Source: Planctomycetia bacterium (GTDB taxonomy: Bacteria; Planctomycetota; Phycisphaerae; UBA1845; UTPLA1). Taken from it: a stretch of 64,000 nucleotides of DNA. Made by a program: the position numbers and the translations under genes. Shown one piece after another: positions 29,386 to 37,345 of this stretch. The DNA is taken from positions 3,394,470 to 3,458,469 of the forward strand of contig CP054187.1 in the NCBI GenBank assembly GCA_015200345.1, given 5' to 3'. The first letter of the stretch is position 1, and the number at the start of each line of letters is the position of its first letter. Under the pieces are notes generated by a model. That model did no database searches, had not been told where the DNA came from, and saw only the letters and a list, made by a program, of their open reading frames with translations.

Positions 29386-29994
29386 TCACTCGATCATCAA
29401 GAACTCTTTCATGTGCTTGTCGTACATCTCCTGCGCCGCCGGGTCGAACATCGGCAGCCGCAGCTCATTAATCACCTTCGTCCCCATGCCGACCCATTCC
29501 TTCCAGCATTTCGCGCACACCGTCGCGTGAATCTGTTCGCCCAGCGGGCCTTTGAACGGCCGTCGTTCCATCTTCGGGCCCGGCGCACCGCAGCGCCGAC
29601 AGGAGAAACCTTCGGTCGCCGCGATGGTGCTTCCCTCGCCGGATTCCGCGCGTTTCTCCGTGACCGTCGGCACCTCCGCGCCGATCGACGTGAGCAATTC
29701 GGCCATCGCCTTCATGGGCATGAGGTCGCCCTTGCGATGGGCGATGCGGTAGCCGTTGGTCAGCGTCTGGATCGCGAGGTCCCTGTGGCCCGTGGCGATC
29801 TGCACGCGACCGAGCATCTCGTAGGCCTTGGAATGCTGGCTGTTCACCGCGAGCACGCGCTGAAAGCACGGTCCCGCGTCCATCGCGCGCCCGGCATCGA
29901 GCAGCGCCGTGCCGAGGCTGAACTGGGCCATGTCGTCGTTGGGATTCTGCTCGACGAGTTTTTGAAATTGAGCGATCTTCGCGTCGTCCGCCAT
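29386..29994 (-). CDS. TPR protein fused to a YggX-like Fe(II)-trafficking domain
   Basis: The protein has 202 residues. The first about 105 residues form TPR helices (AQFSLGTALLDAGRAMDAGPCFQRVL, KAYEMLGRVQIATGHRDLAIQTL, split here only in description). The C-terminal about 75 residues match E. coli YggX in pattern. They contain a Cys near the domain start (CRRC), then RPFKGPLGEQI, CWKEW, KVINELRLP and a closing HMKEFL. YggX is linked to iron delivery and protection of Fe-S clusters. The ATG at 29994 has GGGAGC upstream. The extra CxxC is not in E. coli YggX. Confidence 0.72.
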   Translation of the reverse strand: MADDAKIAQFQKLVEQNPNDDMAQFSLGTALLDAGRAMDAGPCFQRVLAVNSQHSKAYEMLGRVQIATGHRDLAIQTLTNGYRIAHRKGDLMPMKAMAELLTSIGAEVPTVTEKRAESGEGSTIAATEGFSCRRCGAPGPKMERRPFKGPLGEQIHATVCAKCWKEWVGMGTKVINELRLPMFDPAAQEMYDKHMKEFLMIE

Positions 29995-30447
29995 GGTGAA
30001 AGCTCCCGTTGCAATCGCGTCGGATGATTTGTCGGGGATTGTAGCGGCATGGGTTGCAACGGGCGAGCAATCCGATCCCGAAGCGCCAGCGACCGGTTGA
30101 GCATTGCGCAAACTCCTAAAACCGGGCGCTTGCGCTTCCGGCTCGGATCGCGGCGTCACGCGAAATCCGACAGTTGCTCCACCGTCGGCGGCGGGATCGG
30201 GCTGCACCACGTGCGCCATTATATGGGCAAACACCGCCAATCCCCGCAGTCACCGCTAAGTGGAGCCGCAGAATGATTCATAGGGTGTGGCACCGGCGTC
30301 CCGCCGGTGAATCACAGGCGAGACGCCTGTGCCACAGGTGAATGCTCATCGCGGCTTCACTTAGTCTGGCCGACGCGCCCGCGCTATGGTAAATTACACC
30401 GCTCGGACTGACCAGGACACAATCACCGAACCCCAGGAGGACGCGCC
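29995..30447. other. Intergenic region holding repeat copy B
   Basis: Between the divergent TPR-YggX and aldehyde dehydrogenase genes. Bases 29995-30255 are open in frame with the minus-strand gene but lack a start signal or protein-like composition. Bases 30256-30364 are the repeat. The last 83 bases should hold the dehydrogenase promoter; TATGGT near 30385 is a weak -10 candidate, and AGGAGG precedes the start codon. Confidence 0.4.
30256..30364 (+). repeat. Hairpin-rich element with terminal inverted repeats, copy B
   Basis: This 109-base element has ends CTAAGTGGAGCCGC (30256-30269) and GCGGCTTCACTTAG (30351-30364). Two internal hairpins are perfect: CACCGGCG/CGCCGGTG and CACAGGCG/CGCCTGTG. 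Compared with copy A, the first hairpin differs on both arms in a way that keeps the pairing. It sits immediately upstream of the aldehyde dehydrogenase promoter region. It has no coding capacity. Confidence 0.85.
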
Positions 30448-31938
30448 ATGACCGCCACCGCAGCCGCCCCTATCAAGCCCGATGTCGAGATCAAGTATAC
30501 CCAGTGCCTCATTGACGGCCAATGGGTGCCCGCCGCGAGCGGCAAGACGTTTGAGACGATCAACCCGGCGACCGGCGATGTGCTGGCGCAGGTGGCCGAA
30601 GGCGACAAGGCCGATGTGGACAAGGCCGTGAAAGCGGCACGGCGAGCCTTCGAGGAAGGCCCGTGGCGGAAGATGTCGGCGTCGGAGCGCGGGCGGCTGA
30701 TGTACAAGCTGGCCGACCTGATCGAGAAGAACAAGGAGACCCTGGCGAAGCTGGAGACACTGGACAACGGCAAGCCGATCCGCGACTCGCTGAACGCCGA
30801 CGTGCCGTTGACCGTCGCGTGCTATCGCTACTACGCGGGCTGGGCCGACAAGAACCACGGCAAGACGATCCCGATCAACAACGTCGGGCCGAATCAGTTT
30901 TTCTGCTACACGCGGCACGAGCCGGTCGGCGTCTGCGGGCAGATCATCCCGTGGAACTTCCCGATGCTGATGCAGGCGTGGAAGTGGGGGCCGGCCCTGG
31001 CGATGGGCAATACGGTCATCCTCAAGCCGGCCGAGCAGACGCCGTTGAGTGCCCTGTTCGTGGCACAACTCGCGCTGGAGGCGGGCTATCCGCCGGGTGT
31101 CATCAACGTCATCCCCGGCTTCGGGCCGACGGCCGGCGGCGCGATCGCCTCGCACATGGATATCGACAAAGTGGCGTTCACCGGTTCGACCGAAGTCGGC
31201 AAGATCATCATGGAGGCGGCGGCTCGCAGCAACCTGAAGCGCGTCTCGCTGGAACTGGGCGGCAAGAGTCCCAACGTGATCTTTGCCGACGCCGACGCCG
31301 ATGCAGCGATCCAAGGCGCGTACTTCGCGCTGTTTTTCAACCAGGGACAGTGCTGCTGCGCCGGGTCGCGCCTGTTCGTGGAGGAAAAGATTCACGATCA
31401 GTTCGTGGAGAAGCTCGTCGGCATCGCCAAGAGCCGCCGTGTGGGCGATCCGTTCGACATGAAGACGCACCAGGGGCCGCAGGTCAGCCGCGAGCAGTTC
31501 GATCGCGTCATGGGCTACATCGAGAAGGGCAACCAGGAAGGGGCCAAGCGCGTGGCCGGGGGCAGCCGCGTGGGCGATCGCGGTTTCTTCATCGAGCCGA
31601 CGGTGTTCGACAACGTGCGTGACGACATGACGATCGCACAGGAGGAGATTTTCGGCCCGGTGCTGTGCGTCATGCCGTTCAAGGACATGGACGAGGTGAT
31701 CGAGCGATCGAACCGGACGCTGTACGGCCTGGCGGCGGCGGTGTGGACGAAGGACATCGAGAAGGCCCTGCGCTACGCGAACAACGTGAAGGCCGGCACG
31801 GTGTGGGTGAATTGCTACGACGTGTTCGACGCCGGCGCGCCGTTCGGCGGATACAAACAGTCGGGCATCGGCCGCGAGCTGGGCGAGTACGCACTGGAGC
31901 ATTACACGGAAGTGAAGACGGTGACGGTGAAGGTGTGA
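30448..31938 (+). CDS. NAD(P)-dependent aldehyde dehydrogenase
   Basis: The 496-residue class 1/2-type ALDH oxidises aldehydes to acids. The family signatures are all present: [24 protein letters not shown] for cofactor binding, the general base Glu in LELGGKSP, the nucleophile in GQCCCAGSR and EEIFGPVL. A run of three cysteines surrounds the catalytic one. AGGAGG lies before the ATG. The closest relatives by style are retinal/betaine-type dehydrogenases, but the substrate is undetermined. Confidence 0.95.
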   Translation: MTATAAAPIKPDVEIKYTQCLIDGQWVPAASGKTFETINPATGDVLAQVAEGDKADVDKAVKAARRAFEEGPWRKMSASERGRLMYKLADLIEKNKETLAKLETLDNGKPIRDSLNADVPLTVACYRYYAGWADKNHGKTIPINNVGPNQFFCYTRHEPVGVCGQIIPWNFPMLMQAWKWGPALAMGNTVILKPAEQTPLSALFVAQLALEAGYPPGVINVIPGFGPTAGGAIASHMDIDKVAFTGSTEVGKIIMEAAARSNLKRVSLELGGKSPNVIFADADADAAIQGAYFALFFNQGQCCCAGSRLFVEEKIHDQFVEKLVGIAKSRRVGDPFDMKTHQGPQVSREQFDRVMGYIEKGNQEGAKRVAGGSRVGDRGFFIEPTVFDNVRDDMTIAQEEIFGPVLCVMPFKDMDEVIERSNRTLYGLAAAVWTKDIEKALRYANNVKAGTVWVNCYDVFDAGAPFGGYKQSGIGRELGEYALEHYTEVKTVTVKV

Positions 31939-31967
31939 ATCGCAAAATATGAGTGAATATCGCGACG

Positions 31968-32393
31968 TTATTTCCGATCCAGGTGAAATCTGTGCAGCAG
32001 GCGATGCACGACGGGGCCGAAGAGCACGGCGGAGACGGTGAGGAAGACCACGCCAGAGAAGAGGGCGTAGGCGGAGGCGAAGAGCTTGCCGCCCGTTGTT
32101 TTCAGCTGATCGACCGGTCCCATGCCGCCAAGGATCATCGACGCGTTCAGGAGCGCGTCGATCCACGGCAGGCGTTCAAAGTAGTGGTAGCCGACGACGC
32201 CGATTCCCAGCGAGACGAAGACGATCCCCGCGGCCAGTGCGCCGGCGCGCAGAAGGCGGATCACAAAACGCGCGAACGGCACCAACGGCTGCGATTTGTG
32301 TTCGAACTTCAGGAATCGCGGCTTTGCGCTGTGTCCCGTTGATGCGGATAGAGTTGCATGGTCGTCGGGTGGTGTGGAGACGTGTCGAGGCAC
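31968..32393 (-). CDS. Small integral membrane protein, unknown function
   Basis: The 141-residue protein starts at GTG. After a hydrophilic N-terminus of about 40 residues it has three hydrophobic segments (about 48-68, 78-95, 102-128). The text around GPVDQLKTTGGKLFASAYALFSG recurs in uncharacterised bacterial membrane proteins and faintly recalls ion-channel pore helices, but there is no TVGYG selectivity filter. No partner gene is evident. Confidence 0.65.
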   Translation of the reverse strand: MPRHVSTPPDDHATLSASTGHSAKPRFLKFEHKSQPLVPFARFVIRLLRAGALAAGIVFVSLGIGVVGYHYFERLPWIDALLNASMILGGMGPVDQLKTTGGKLFASAYALFSGVVFLTVSAVLFGPVVHRLLHRFHLDRK

Positions 32394-32408
32394 GATCGGC
32401 TCGCGTTA

Positions 32409-32494
32409 GGAAACTGTCTTATTTGGGGCGGCACGCGCATCCCGCCCGTGTGTTCACCCGCCGTGGGGGGCACAGGAGATTTGAGATAGTTTCC
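32409..32494. repeat. Second hairpin-rich element with a different terminal inverted repeat
   Basis: This 86-base element has inverted ends GGAAACTGTCT (32409-32419) and AGATAGTTTCC (32484-32494), one mismatch. The interior is GC-rich and echoes copies A and B (GGCAC...CCCGCCCGTG, CACCCGCCG, GGCACAGG), but the ends are unrelated. It looks like another member of a modular family in which the core is kept and the ends vary. Confidence 0.55.
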
Positions 32495-32632
32495 CGGCGT
32501 GTTCCTGTTTTTTCAACCGCGGCGCAGGCAGCGACGCCGAGACCGGGCGAGTGCGTCGGATGTCATCTCGGCAGTTTGCCCGATGCTCCTACCAAGCGCC
32601 CGAAGGCAGTGGCGAGGGGCAAAGCATGCGAA

Positions 32633-32985
32633 TGGAGGCGGTGGGAATCGAACCCACGTCCCGAAGCACTTCAGGATAGGCCTCTACGTGCATAGTCGGT
32701 CGTTTGTTGTCGATTCGTTCGTCGCCGGCCGACAGGCTCCGCACGAGTCCAGCCCGACAAGTGTCTCATCAACCTGCGGCCGGGCGGCGTTTGGTTGACC
32801 AGCCTGCTAAGTGACGTCTCCCCGCCCAGCAGGTGTCAGCGGTTCGACGGGCAGCCTGTTTTAGGCAGCCATGCTCAACTGTGAGTTGGCATATAAAAGT
32901 GTGCCAGGTGTTTAACGAGGCCTCCTAGCAACCTCGGCACGCCACCTATCCGTCAACTTGCCCGGTCGAAGCCAATTCGCCCCCG
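32633..32985 (-). ncRNA. ssrA: Transfer-messenger RNA
   Basis: tmRNA rescues ribosomes stalled on broken mRNAs. The minus strand begins GGGGGCG and ends CGCCTCC-A, which pair as the acceptor stem with one G-U. The 3' part GTGGGTTCGATTCCCAC is the T arm. The tag reading frame lies at 32890-32861: resume codon GCC, then codons giving ANSQLSMAA and TAA. The size of 353 bases fits a one-piece tmRNA; CCA is not encoded. The tag ends in MAA rather than the common LAA. It lies just downstream of the phosphohexomutase-like gene on the same strand. Confidence 0.96.
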
Positions 32986-32993
32986 GCGACAAC

Positions 32994-33068
32994 GCCGAGT
33001 CAAACCTCGGCGAAGACGTTGCGGATCTTGAACATCCTCATTCTAGTCACTCGGACCTGGAATGTCAC
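32994..33068 (-). promoter_or_regulatory. ssrA: Candidate tmRNA promoter and leader hairpin
   Basis: On the minus strand GTGACA (33068-33063) and TAGAAT (33046-33041) are spaced 16 bases apart, a reasonable sigma-70-type promoter. This would start the transcript about 50 bases before mature tmRNA. The leader contains a perfect 7-bp hairpin, CGCCGAG/CTCGGCG (32994-33013), nine bases before the mature 5' end, where RNase P would cut. The -35 overlaps the end of the upstream gene. Confidence 0.4.
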
Positions 33069-34690
33069 AACCGGCTGCCCAGCAGCGGTTCCAATTCGGC
33101 CAGGCGCTGATCCACCAGCTTGCGCGTGCGGGCCTCAAGCGTGACCCGGAGCGTCGTCGGCGAGCCGGCGCTGCGGAGATTGAACCGCCAGTCGGGATAC
33201 TTCACCGTCAGCCCGTCGATGCGCTCCAGTTCGGCCTCCGGATGTGCGGCGGTGACGGCCTGGATGACCTGACCGGGATCGCTGCAATGGAAGAGGATTT
33301 CCCCGGAGGAGCGGCTGCGCATCAACGGACGAGCAAGTGAGGCAAGGCTGCGCTCGCCGGATGAAAGCAGGTTGAGCAGCTCAATGATCGCGAAGAGGGG
33401 GGACTCGGCGCAGGCGGCATCGCGGAAGTAGAACCGGCCGTCGAGGTCGGCGCCAAAGACCGCGCCGGCGTCGGCCATGCGCTTGCGGAGGTACGACGGT
33501 CCGACGCGTTCGCGGTGCACCGCGCCGCCGGCCTGCGTGATCTCCTCGATCGCGGCAGAATTGAACCGGTGATCGAACACGAAGACATCGCCTGCGCGGC
33601 GCTGGAGCATGTCGCGCGCGATCAGCGCGGCGACGACATCGCAGTTGATCGGCGCGGCCTTGTCGTCGAGAAAGGCGCAAAGCGAGCCGTCGGGGCTGAA
33701 GGCGACAGCGAAATCGGCGGCCTCGGCCCTGGCGCATTTTCGCAAGGCGGTGAGGGCCATGGGATTCGTGGGATTCGGGTCGCGGGCGAATGGTTCCGCG
33801 GGCGTGTCGTTCAGGGCGACGAGCCGCAGGTTACGCACCCCGGTCAGCGCATCGACCATGCGCCGGCCCATGACGCCGTTGCATGCATCGAATACGACGA
33901 TCGTCTTTTTTTTCAGGACCGCGCCGCCGCGAAACCGTGCCCGGATCGCCGCGTGGTACACGTCCGTGAGATCGCGCGATTCGCAGCGGGCCGACGCGCC
34001 GGTGACATGACGCGGGACGCGCGAAGCGATATCGCGAATGCCGGTCAGGCCGGTGTCGGCACTGATGGGCATGGCCCGCGCGCCGCAGATGACAAATCCA
34101 TGCCTGCCGGCCGGCTCGCATCCGCCCGTGGCGTAAACGCCGCCTCCTGCTCCGAGGTGGAGTACGGCGAAGGTGAGCATCGGCGCGTCGACGCAGCCAA
34201 GATGAAGGACGTCCATGCCGGTGCTGTGCACGCCCTCGATGAAGGCGTCGAGGAGCACGGCGCTGTGCGGGCGGGCGTCGTGCGCGACGATGAGCGCGCG
34301 GGCGTTGGGGTCGGAGCGGTCCATCGCGCGGAGCCGGCTTTGCAGATACTGGGCCGTGGCGTGCCCGATACGCCAGGCGAAGTCGGTGGTGAACGGCATC
34401 GGGGCCGTGCCGACGATGTCGTGTGTGCGGAAGAGGTCTTCGACGCGAGGCTGGGGAGCGGCCGGCGCGACCGGGGAAACCGATTTGGATGTCAGGGACG
34501 CCCCCGCGGTGGCGGCACCGGCAGTGATCGACGAGGCGGGCGCGGGGGCTTCGTCGTCGTTAAATTGACACCCGTGGCATTTTGGGTAATTGGTCCGGCG
34601 GCGTCCCCGGCAGATCGCGTTGGAAAGCTTGAATGGCTCCTCGCCGGGGCAATAGCGATAGTAATCGGAGGTGGATTGAGCGCCGGCCAT
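33065..34690 (-). CDS. Phosphohexomutase-fold protein with degenerate active site
   Basis: The protein has 541 residues. Residues about 85-540 follow the four-domain plan of phosphomannomutase/phosphoglucomutase, but each catalytic loop is changed. The phosphoserine loop (family TASHNP) is ATGGCEP at 187-193. The metal loop (family DGDGDR) is SPDGSL at 332-337. The sugar loop (family GEMSGH) is GADLDGR at 413-419. The phosphate loop (family SGTEP) is AGSPT at 508-512. Enzyme activity is therefore unlikely. The N-terminus carries Cys14, Cys27, Cys38 and Cys41, which could bind a metal, followed by a 40-residue Ala/Ser/Thr linker. It starts 12 bases after the phosphatase lipoprotein stop, so the two are probably cotranscribed. 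Confidence 0.8.
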   Translation of the reverse strand: MAGAQSTSDYYRYCPGEEPFKLSNAICRGRRRTNYPKCHGCQFNDDEAPAPASSITAGAATAGASLTSKSVSPVAPAAPQPRVEDLFRTHDIVGTAPMPFTTDFAWRIGHATAQYLQSRLRAMDRSDPNARALIVAHDARPHSAVLLDAFIEGVHSTGMDVLHLGCVDAPMLTFAVLHLGAGGGVYATGGCEPAGRHGFVICGARAMPISADTGLTGIRDIASRVPRHVTGASARCESRDLTDVYHAAIRARFRGGAVLKKKTIVVFDACNGVMGRRMVDALTGVRNLRLVALNDTPAEPFARDPNPTNPMALTALRKCARAEAADFAVAFSPDGSLCAFLDDKAAPINCDVVAALIARDMLQRRAGDVFVFDHRFNSAAIEEITQAGGAVHRERVGPSYLRKRMADAGAVFGADLDGRFYFRDAACAESPLFAIIELLNLLSSGERSLASLARPLMRSRSSGEILFHCSDPGQVIQAVTAAHPEAELERIDGLTVKYPDWRFNLRSAGSPTTLRVTLEARTRKLVDQRLAELEPLLGSRL

Positions 34691-34702
34691 GATGCGCGCA
34701 TT

Positions 34703-35281
34703 CTAATGACCGGGCGAGGGCGTGGCCACCCGGCGCGCGGCGGCGTCTTCGAGGTACTGCCGCACGTCCGAGCCAAGCTGCTCATTCTTCAGACCGGCTT
34801 CGCACGCGCGGCGGACGGCCTCTTCCGCGGAGCAAACACCGCGTGCGCCGAGGTACAGCCCGTACATGGCCCCGGCCCGGTTCCCGCTGGCACAATGGAT
34901 CAGGACGGGCTGGTTGCCGGCCAATTCCATCGCTTCGAGAAAGGCGTTGGCCTGATCCGGGGTCAAGCGGTCGGACTGCATCGGAACACGAAAGTATTTC
35001 ATCCCCAGCGCCTCGGCGTATTTGCCCTCATCTCCGAGCGGCTCGTCCTCGCGGCGCAGATCGATCACCGTTTTGACGCCCTCGCGCGCCATGCGGCGCA
35101 GGCCGGCCTCGGTCGGCGTCCCGGCGATGTAGTAGCGGTCCTGATGGACGAGGTTCTTCACGTCCGCTGCGGGTTCCTGCGGCTTGGGCTGTGCGCAGCC
35201 CGCGGAGTAAGCGACCCAGGCGGCCAACGCGATCACGAAGAACTCATTCACCCGGAATCGAGCGAGGGGGCGGCTGGTCAT
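34703..35281 (-). CDS. Lipoprotein Cys-based phosphatase / rhodanese-like (TIGR01244-DUF442 type)
   Basis: The protein has 192 residues, with a lipoprotein signal (AYSAGC, Cys29). The body follows the DSP-like fold: YYIAGTPTEAGLRRMAREGVKTVIDLR, then the active-site loop HCASGNRAG, with Cys130 and Arg135. The loop is C-x4-R, one residue shorter than classical tyrosine phosphatases (C-x5-R). This is as found in the beta-lactamase-hydrolase-like family and in rhodaneses. It is placed outside the cytoplasmic membrane by its signal. It is followed 12 bases later by the degenerate phosphohexomutase gene. Whether it removes phosphate or moves sulfur is unresolved. Confidence 0.78.
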   Translation of the reverse strand: MTSRPLARFRVNEFFVIALAAWVAYSAGCAQPKPQEPAADVKNLVHQDRYYIAGTPTEAGLRRMAREGVKTVIDLRREDEPLGDEGKYAEALGMKYFRVPMQSDRLTPDQANAFLEAMELAGNQPVLIHCASGNRAGAMYGLYLGARGVCSAEEAVRRACEAGLKNEQLGSDVRQYLEDAAARRVATPSPGH

Positions 35282-35435
35282 GACGTGATCCCTTTCTGCC
35301 TCGTGCAGCGGCCGGTCCGGCGCGACGTCGCTCATTGTAGCGCTCGCCGCTTCCGGCACAACCATCGGACGCAACCGGCGCGCTGGATTGTGAGCCGACC
35401 GCTTCCTGACGAGCGCGACTCGGATCACGCGGATG

Positions 35436-37091
35436 CTAACCGAATCGTGCGGCAATGGGCATGCGTCGGCCGACGCCGAAGGCGCGGGAGGTGACTTTAA
35501 GTCCCGTGGCGGCCTGTTTGCGCTTGTACTCATTCATGTCCACCTTGCGTACCACGTCGCGCACGACGGCCGCATCGAATCCGCGCGCAATGATCTGATC
35601 GGCCGACTCCTCCTGCTCGACGTAGTGATGCAGGATGGCGTCGAGGTCGTCGTAGGGCGGGAGCGATTGCTGGTCGTGCTGATCGGGGCGCAGTTCGGCC
35701 GAGGGCGGCTTGGTGATGGACCGCGCGGGGATGATCTCCCGCCCGGCGCGAGCATTGATCGCGCGTGATAGTTGATAGACCACCGTCTTGGGCACATCGC
35801 TGATGACCGCCAGGCCGCCGCACATGTCGCCGTACAAGGTGCAGTATCCGACCGCCAGTTCGCTCTTGTTCCCGGTGGTCAGCAGCAGCCAGCCGAACTT
35901 GTTGGAGAGTGACATGAGAATGTTGCCGCGCAGGCGGGCCTGCATGTTCTCTTCGGTGGTGTCGGGCGGTCGGCCGTCGAAGTGCGGCGCGAGGTGCGTC
36001 TCGATGGCCGCGTGCATCGGTTCGATGGGAATGACGCGATAATCAATACCGAGATTGGCGGCCAGCGCCCGGGCGTCGTCAAGGCTGTGATCGCTGCTGA
36101 AGCGCGAGGGCATAGCGACGCCGTGCACGCGCGCGGGCGAGAGCGCCTCCACGGCGATGGCCGCGGTCAGCGCCGAGTCGATCCCGCCCGACAAGCCGAG
36201 TACGACGTCGGTGAAGCCGCATTTGCGAACGTAATCGCGCGTGCCGAGCACCAGCGCCTGCCGGATCGAATCAAGATCGTCGGGATAAGGCTCGATCCGT
36301 GCAGCGGCAGGCGGGTCGGTTTCGACAATCAGCAAATCTTCGTCGAAGGCCTTGGCGCGGGCGACGAGGCGACCCGTCGCGTCGAAGTACGCGCTGGCCC
36401 CGTCGAAGATCAATTCATCGTTGCCGCCGATTTGATTGACGATGGCAATGGGGCGACCGATGGCCGCAGCCTGGCTGCCGAGCAGCTTCTCGCGAAAGGC
36501 TTGCTTGCCCGCGATGAACGGAGACGCCGAACTGTTCACGATGAGCGTCGCGCCGGCACCGACGAGATCATCCAGCGGATTGCGCTCGTACAGCGGCCGA
36601 TCGAAGAATCGCTTGTCGTTCCACAGATCCTCGCAGATGGTCACGCCGATGCGAACATCGCGGCCCTGCACGGGAAGATCGTACACGCCCGGTCGCTGGG
36701 CCGGCTCGAAGTAGCGATGCTCGTCGAACACGTCGTACGTCGGAAGAAGAGATTTGTGGAAGGTCGCGGCGACTCGTCCGCCTTGGAGCAGCGCCAGCGC
36801 ATTGTGCAGCCGGCGACCTACTGGTTTCTCGCTCGGCTGAAGTGTTCCGACCAGCATCGCTGGTCCGTCGCGCAACCGTTCCGCCAGCGCGGAGGTTGTG
36901 CGGAGGACGTCCTCCACAAAGCGGGGCTTGAGCAGCAGGTCTCGGGGCGGATAGCCGCAGAGGGTCAACTCGGGAAAAACGACGAGGTCGGCGCCGGCCC
37001 GGCCGGCCTGCGCTGCGAATTGCTCGATTTTTGTCGCGTTACCGGTGACATCCCCGACGAGGGGGTTAATTTGGGCGAGCGCCAAACGCAT
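35436..37091 (-). CDS. nadE: Glutamine-dependent NAD+ synthetase
   Basis: The protein has 551 residues and makes NAD from nicotinate adenine dinucleotide. The N-terminal nitrilase-type glutaminase (about 1-265) has the Glu/Lys/Cys triad in FPELTLCGYPP (Glu41), FHKSLLP and TICEDLW. The C-terminal synthetase has the ATP loop LGLSGGIDSAL and the LLTTGNKSELAVGYCTLYGDM segment. The ATG at 37091 starts directly with MRLALAQINP; the longer frame to 37424 has no protein-like sequence. Its stop is 154 bases upstream of the phosphatase lipoprotein start. Confidence 0.96.
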   Translation of the reverse strand: MRLALAQINPLVGDVTGNATKIEQFAAQAGRAGADLVVFPELTLCGYPPRDLLLKPRFVEDVLRTTSALAERLRDGPAMLVGTLQPSEKPVGRRLHNALALLQGGRVAATFHKSLLPTYDVFDEHRYFEPAQRPGVYDLPVQGRDVRIGVTICEDLWNDKRFFDRPLYERNPLDDLVGAGATLIVNSSASPFIAGKQAFREKLLGSQAAAIGRPIAIVNQIGGNDELIFDGASAYFDATGRLVARAKAFDEDLLIVETDPPAAARIEPYPDDLDSIRQALVLGTRDYVRKCGFTDVVLGLSGGIDSALTAAIAVEALSPARVHGVAMPSRFSSDHSLDDARALAANLGIDYRVIPIEPMHAAIETHLAPHFDGRPPDTTEENMQARLRGNILMSLSNKFGWLLLTTGNKSELAVGYCTLYGDMCGGLAVISDVPKTVVYQLSRAINARAGREIIPARSITKPPSAELRPDQHDQQSLPPYDDLDAILHHYVEQEESADQIIARGFDAAVVRDVVRKVDMNEYKRKQAATGLKVTSRAFGVGRRMPIAARFG

Positions 37092-37345
37092 AGGTAGGCG
37101 GATTATAGAGGGGGGTGCTGCGTTTTGCGCCGTGCGGAGCGGCAGAGTCTCCAAGAGGGCATGAGCGGGTGAAGCCGAACGGCAAAAATGACCACCAAAC
37201 CGGTTTGGCGGGACGGGCGAGGAGATTTTGTTGGAATTCGCGGACCGAGCGGTTAGGATGGATGCCATCAGCATGCCGTGGGTGGGCCGACTGACCTTCG
37301 CAATCGACGGACTGGCACGAATTCGGGGGAAGGCGGAGTCGATCA

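Noticed and set aside
30394-32166. 590-codon minus-strand open frame antisense to the aldehyde dehydrogenase
   Set aside because: Shadow; translation is Arg/His/Leu-rich without motifs.
32400-32632. Additional tRNA-like sequence near the tmRNA
   Set aside because: The TTCGAATCC-like text belongs to the T arm of the tmRNA; nothing else folds as a tRNA.
33515-35494. Long plus-strand frame across the phosphohexomutase and phosphatase genes
   Set aside because: Both real genes on the minus strand have strong family matches; this frame is a composition artefact.
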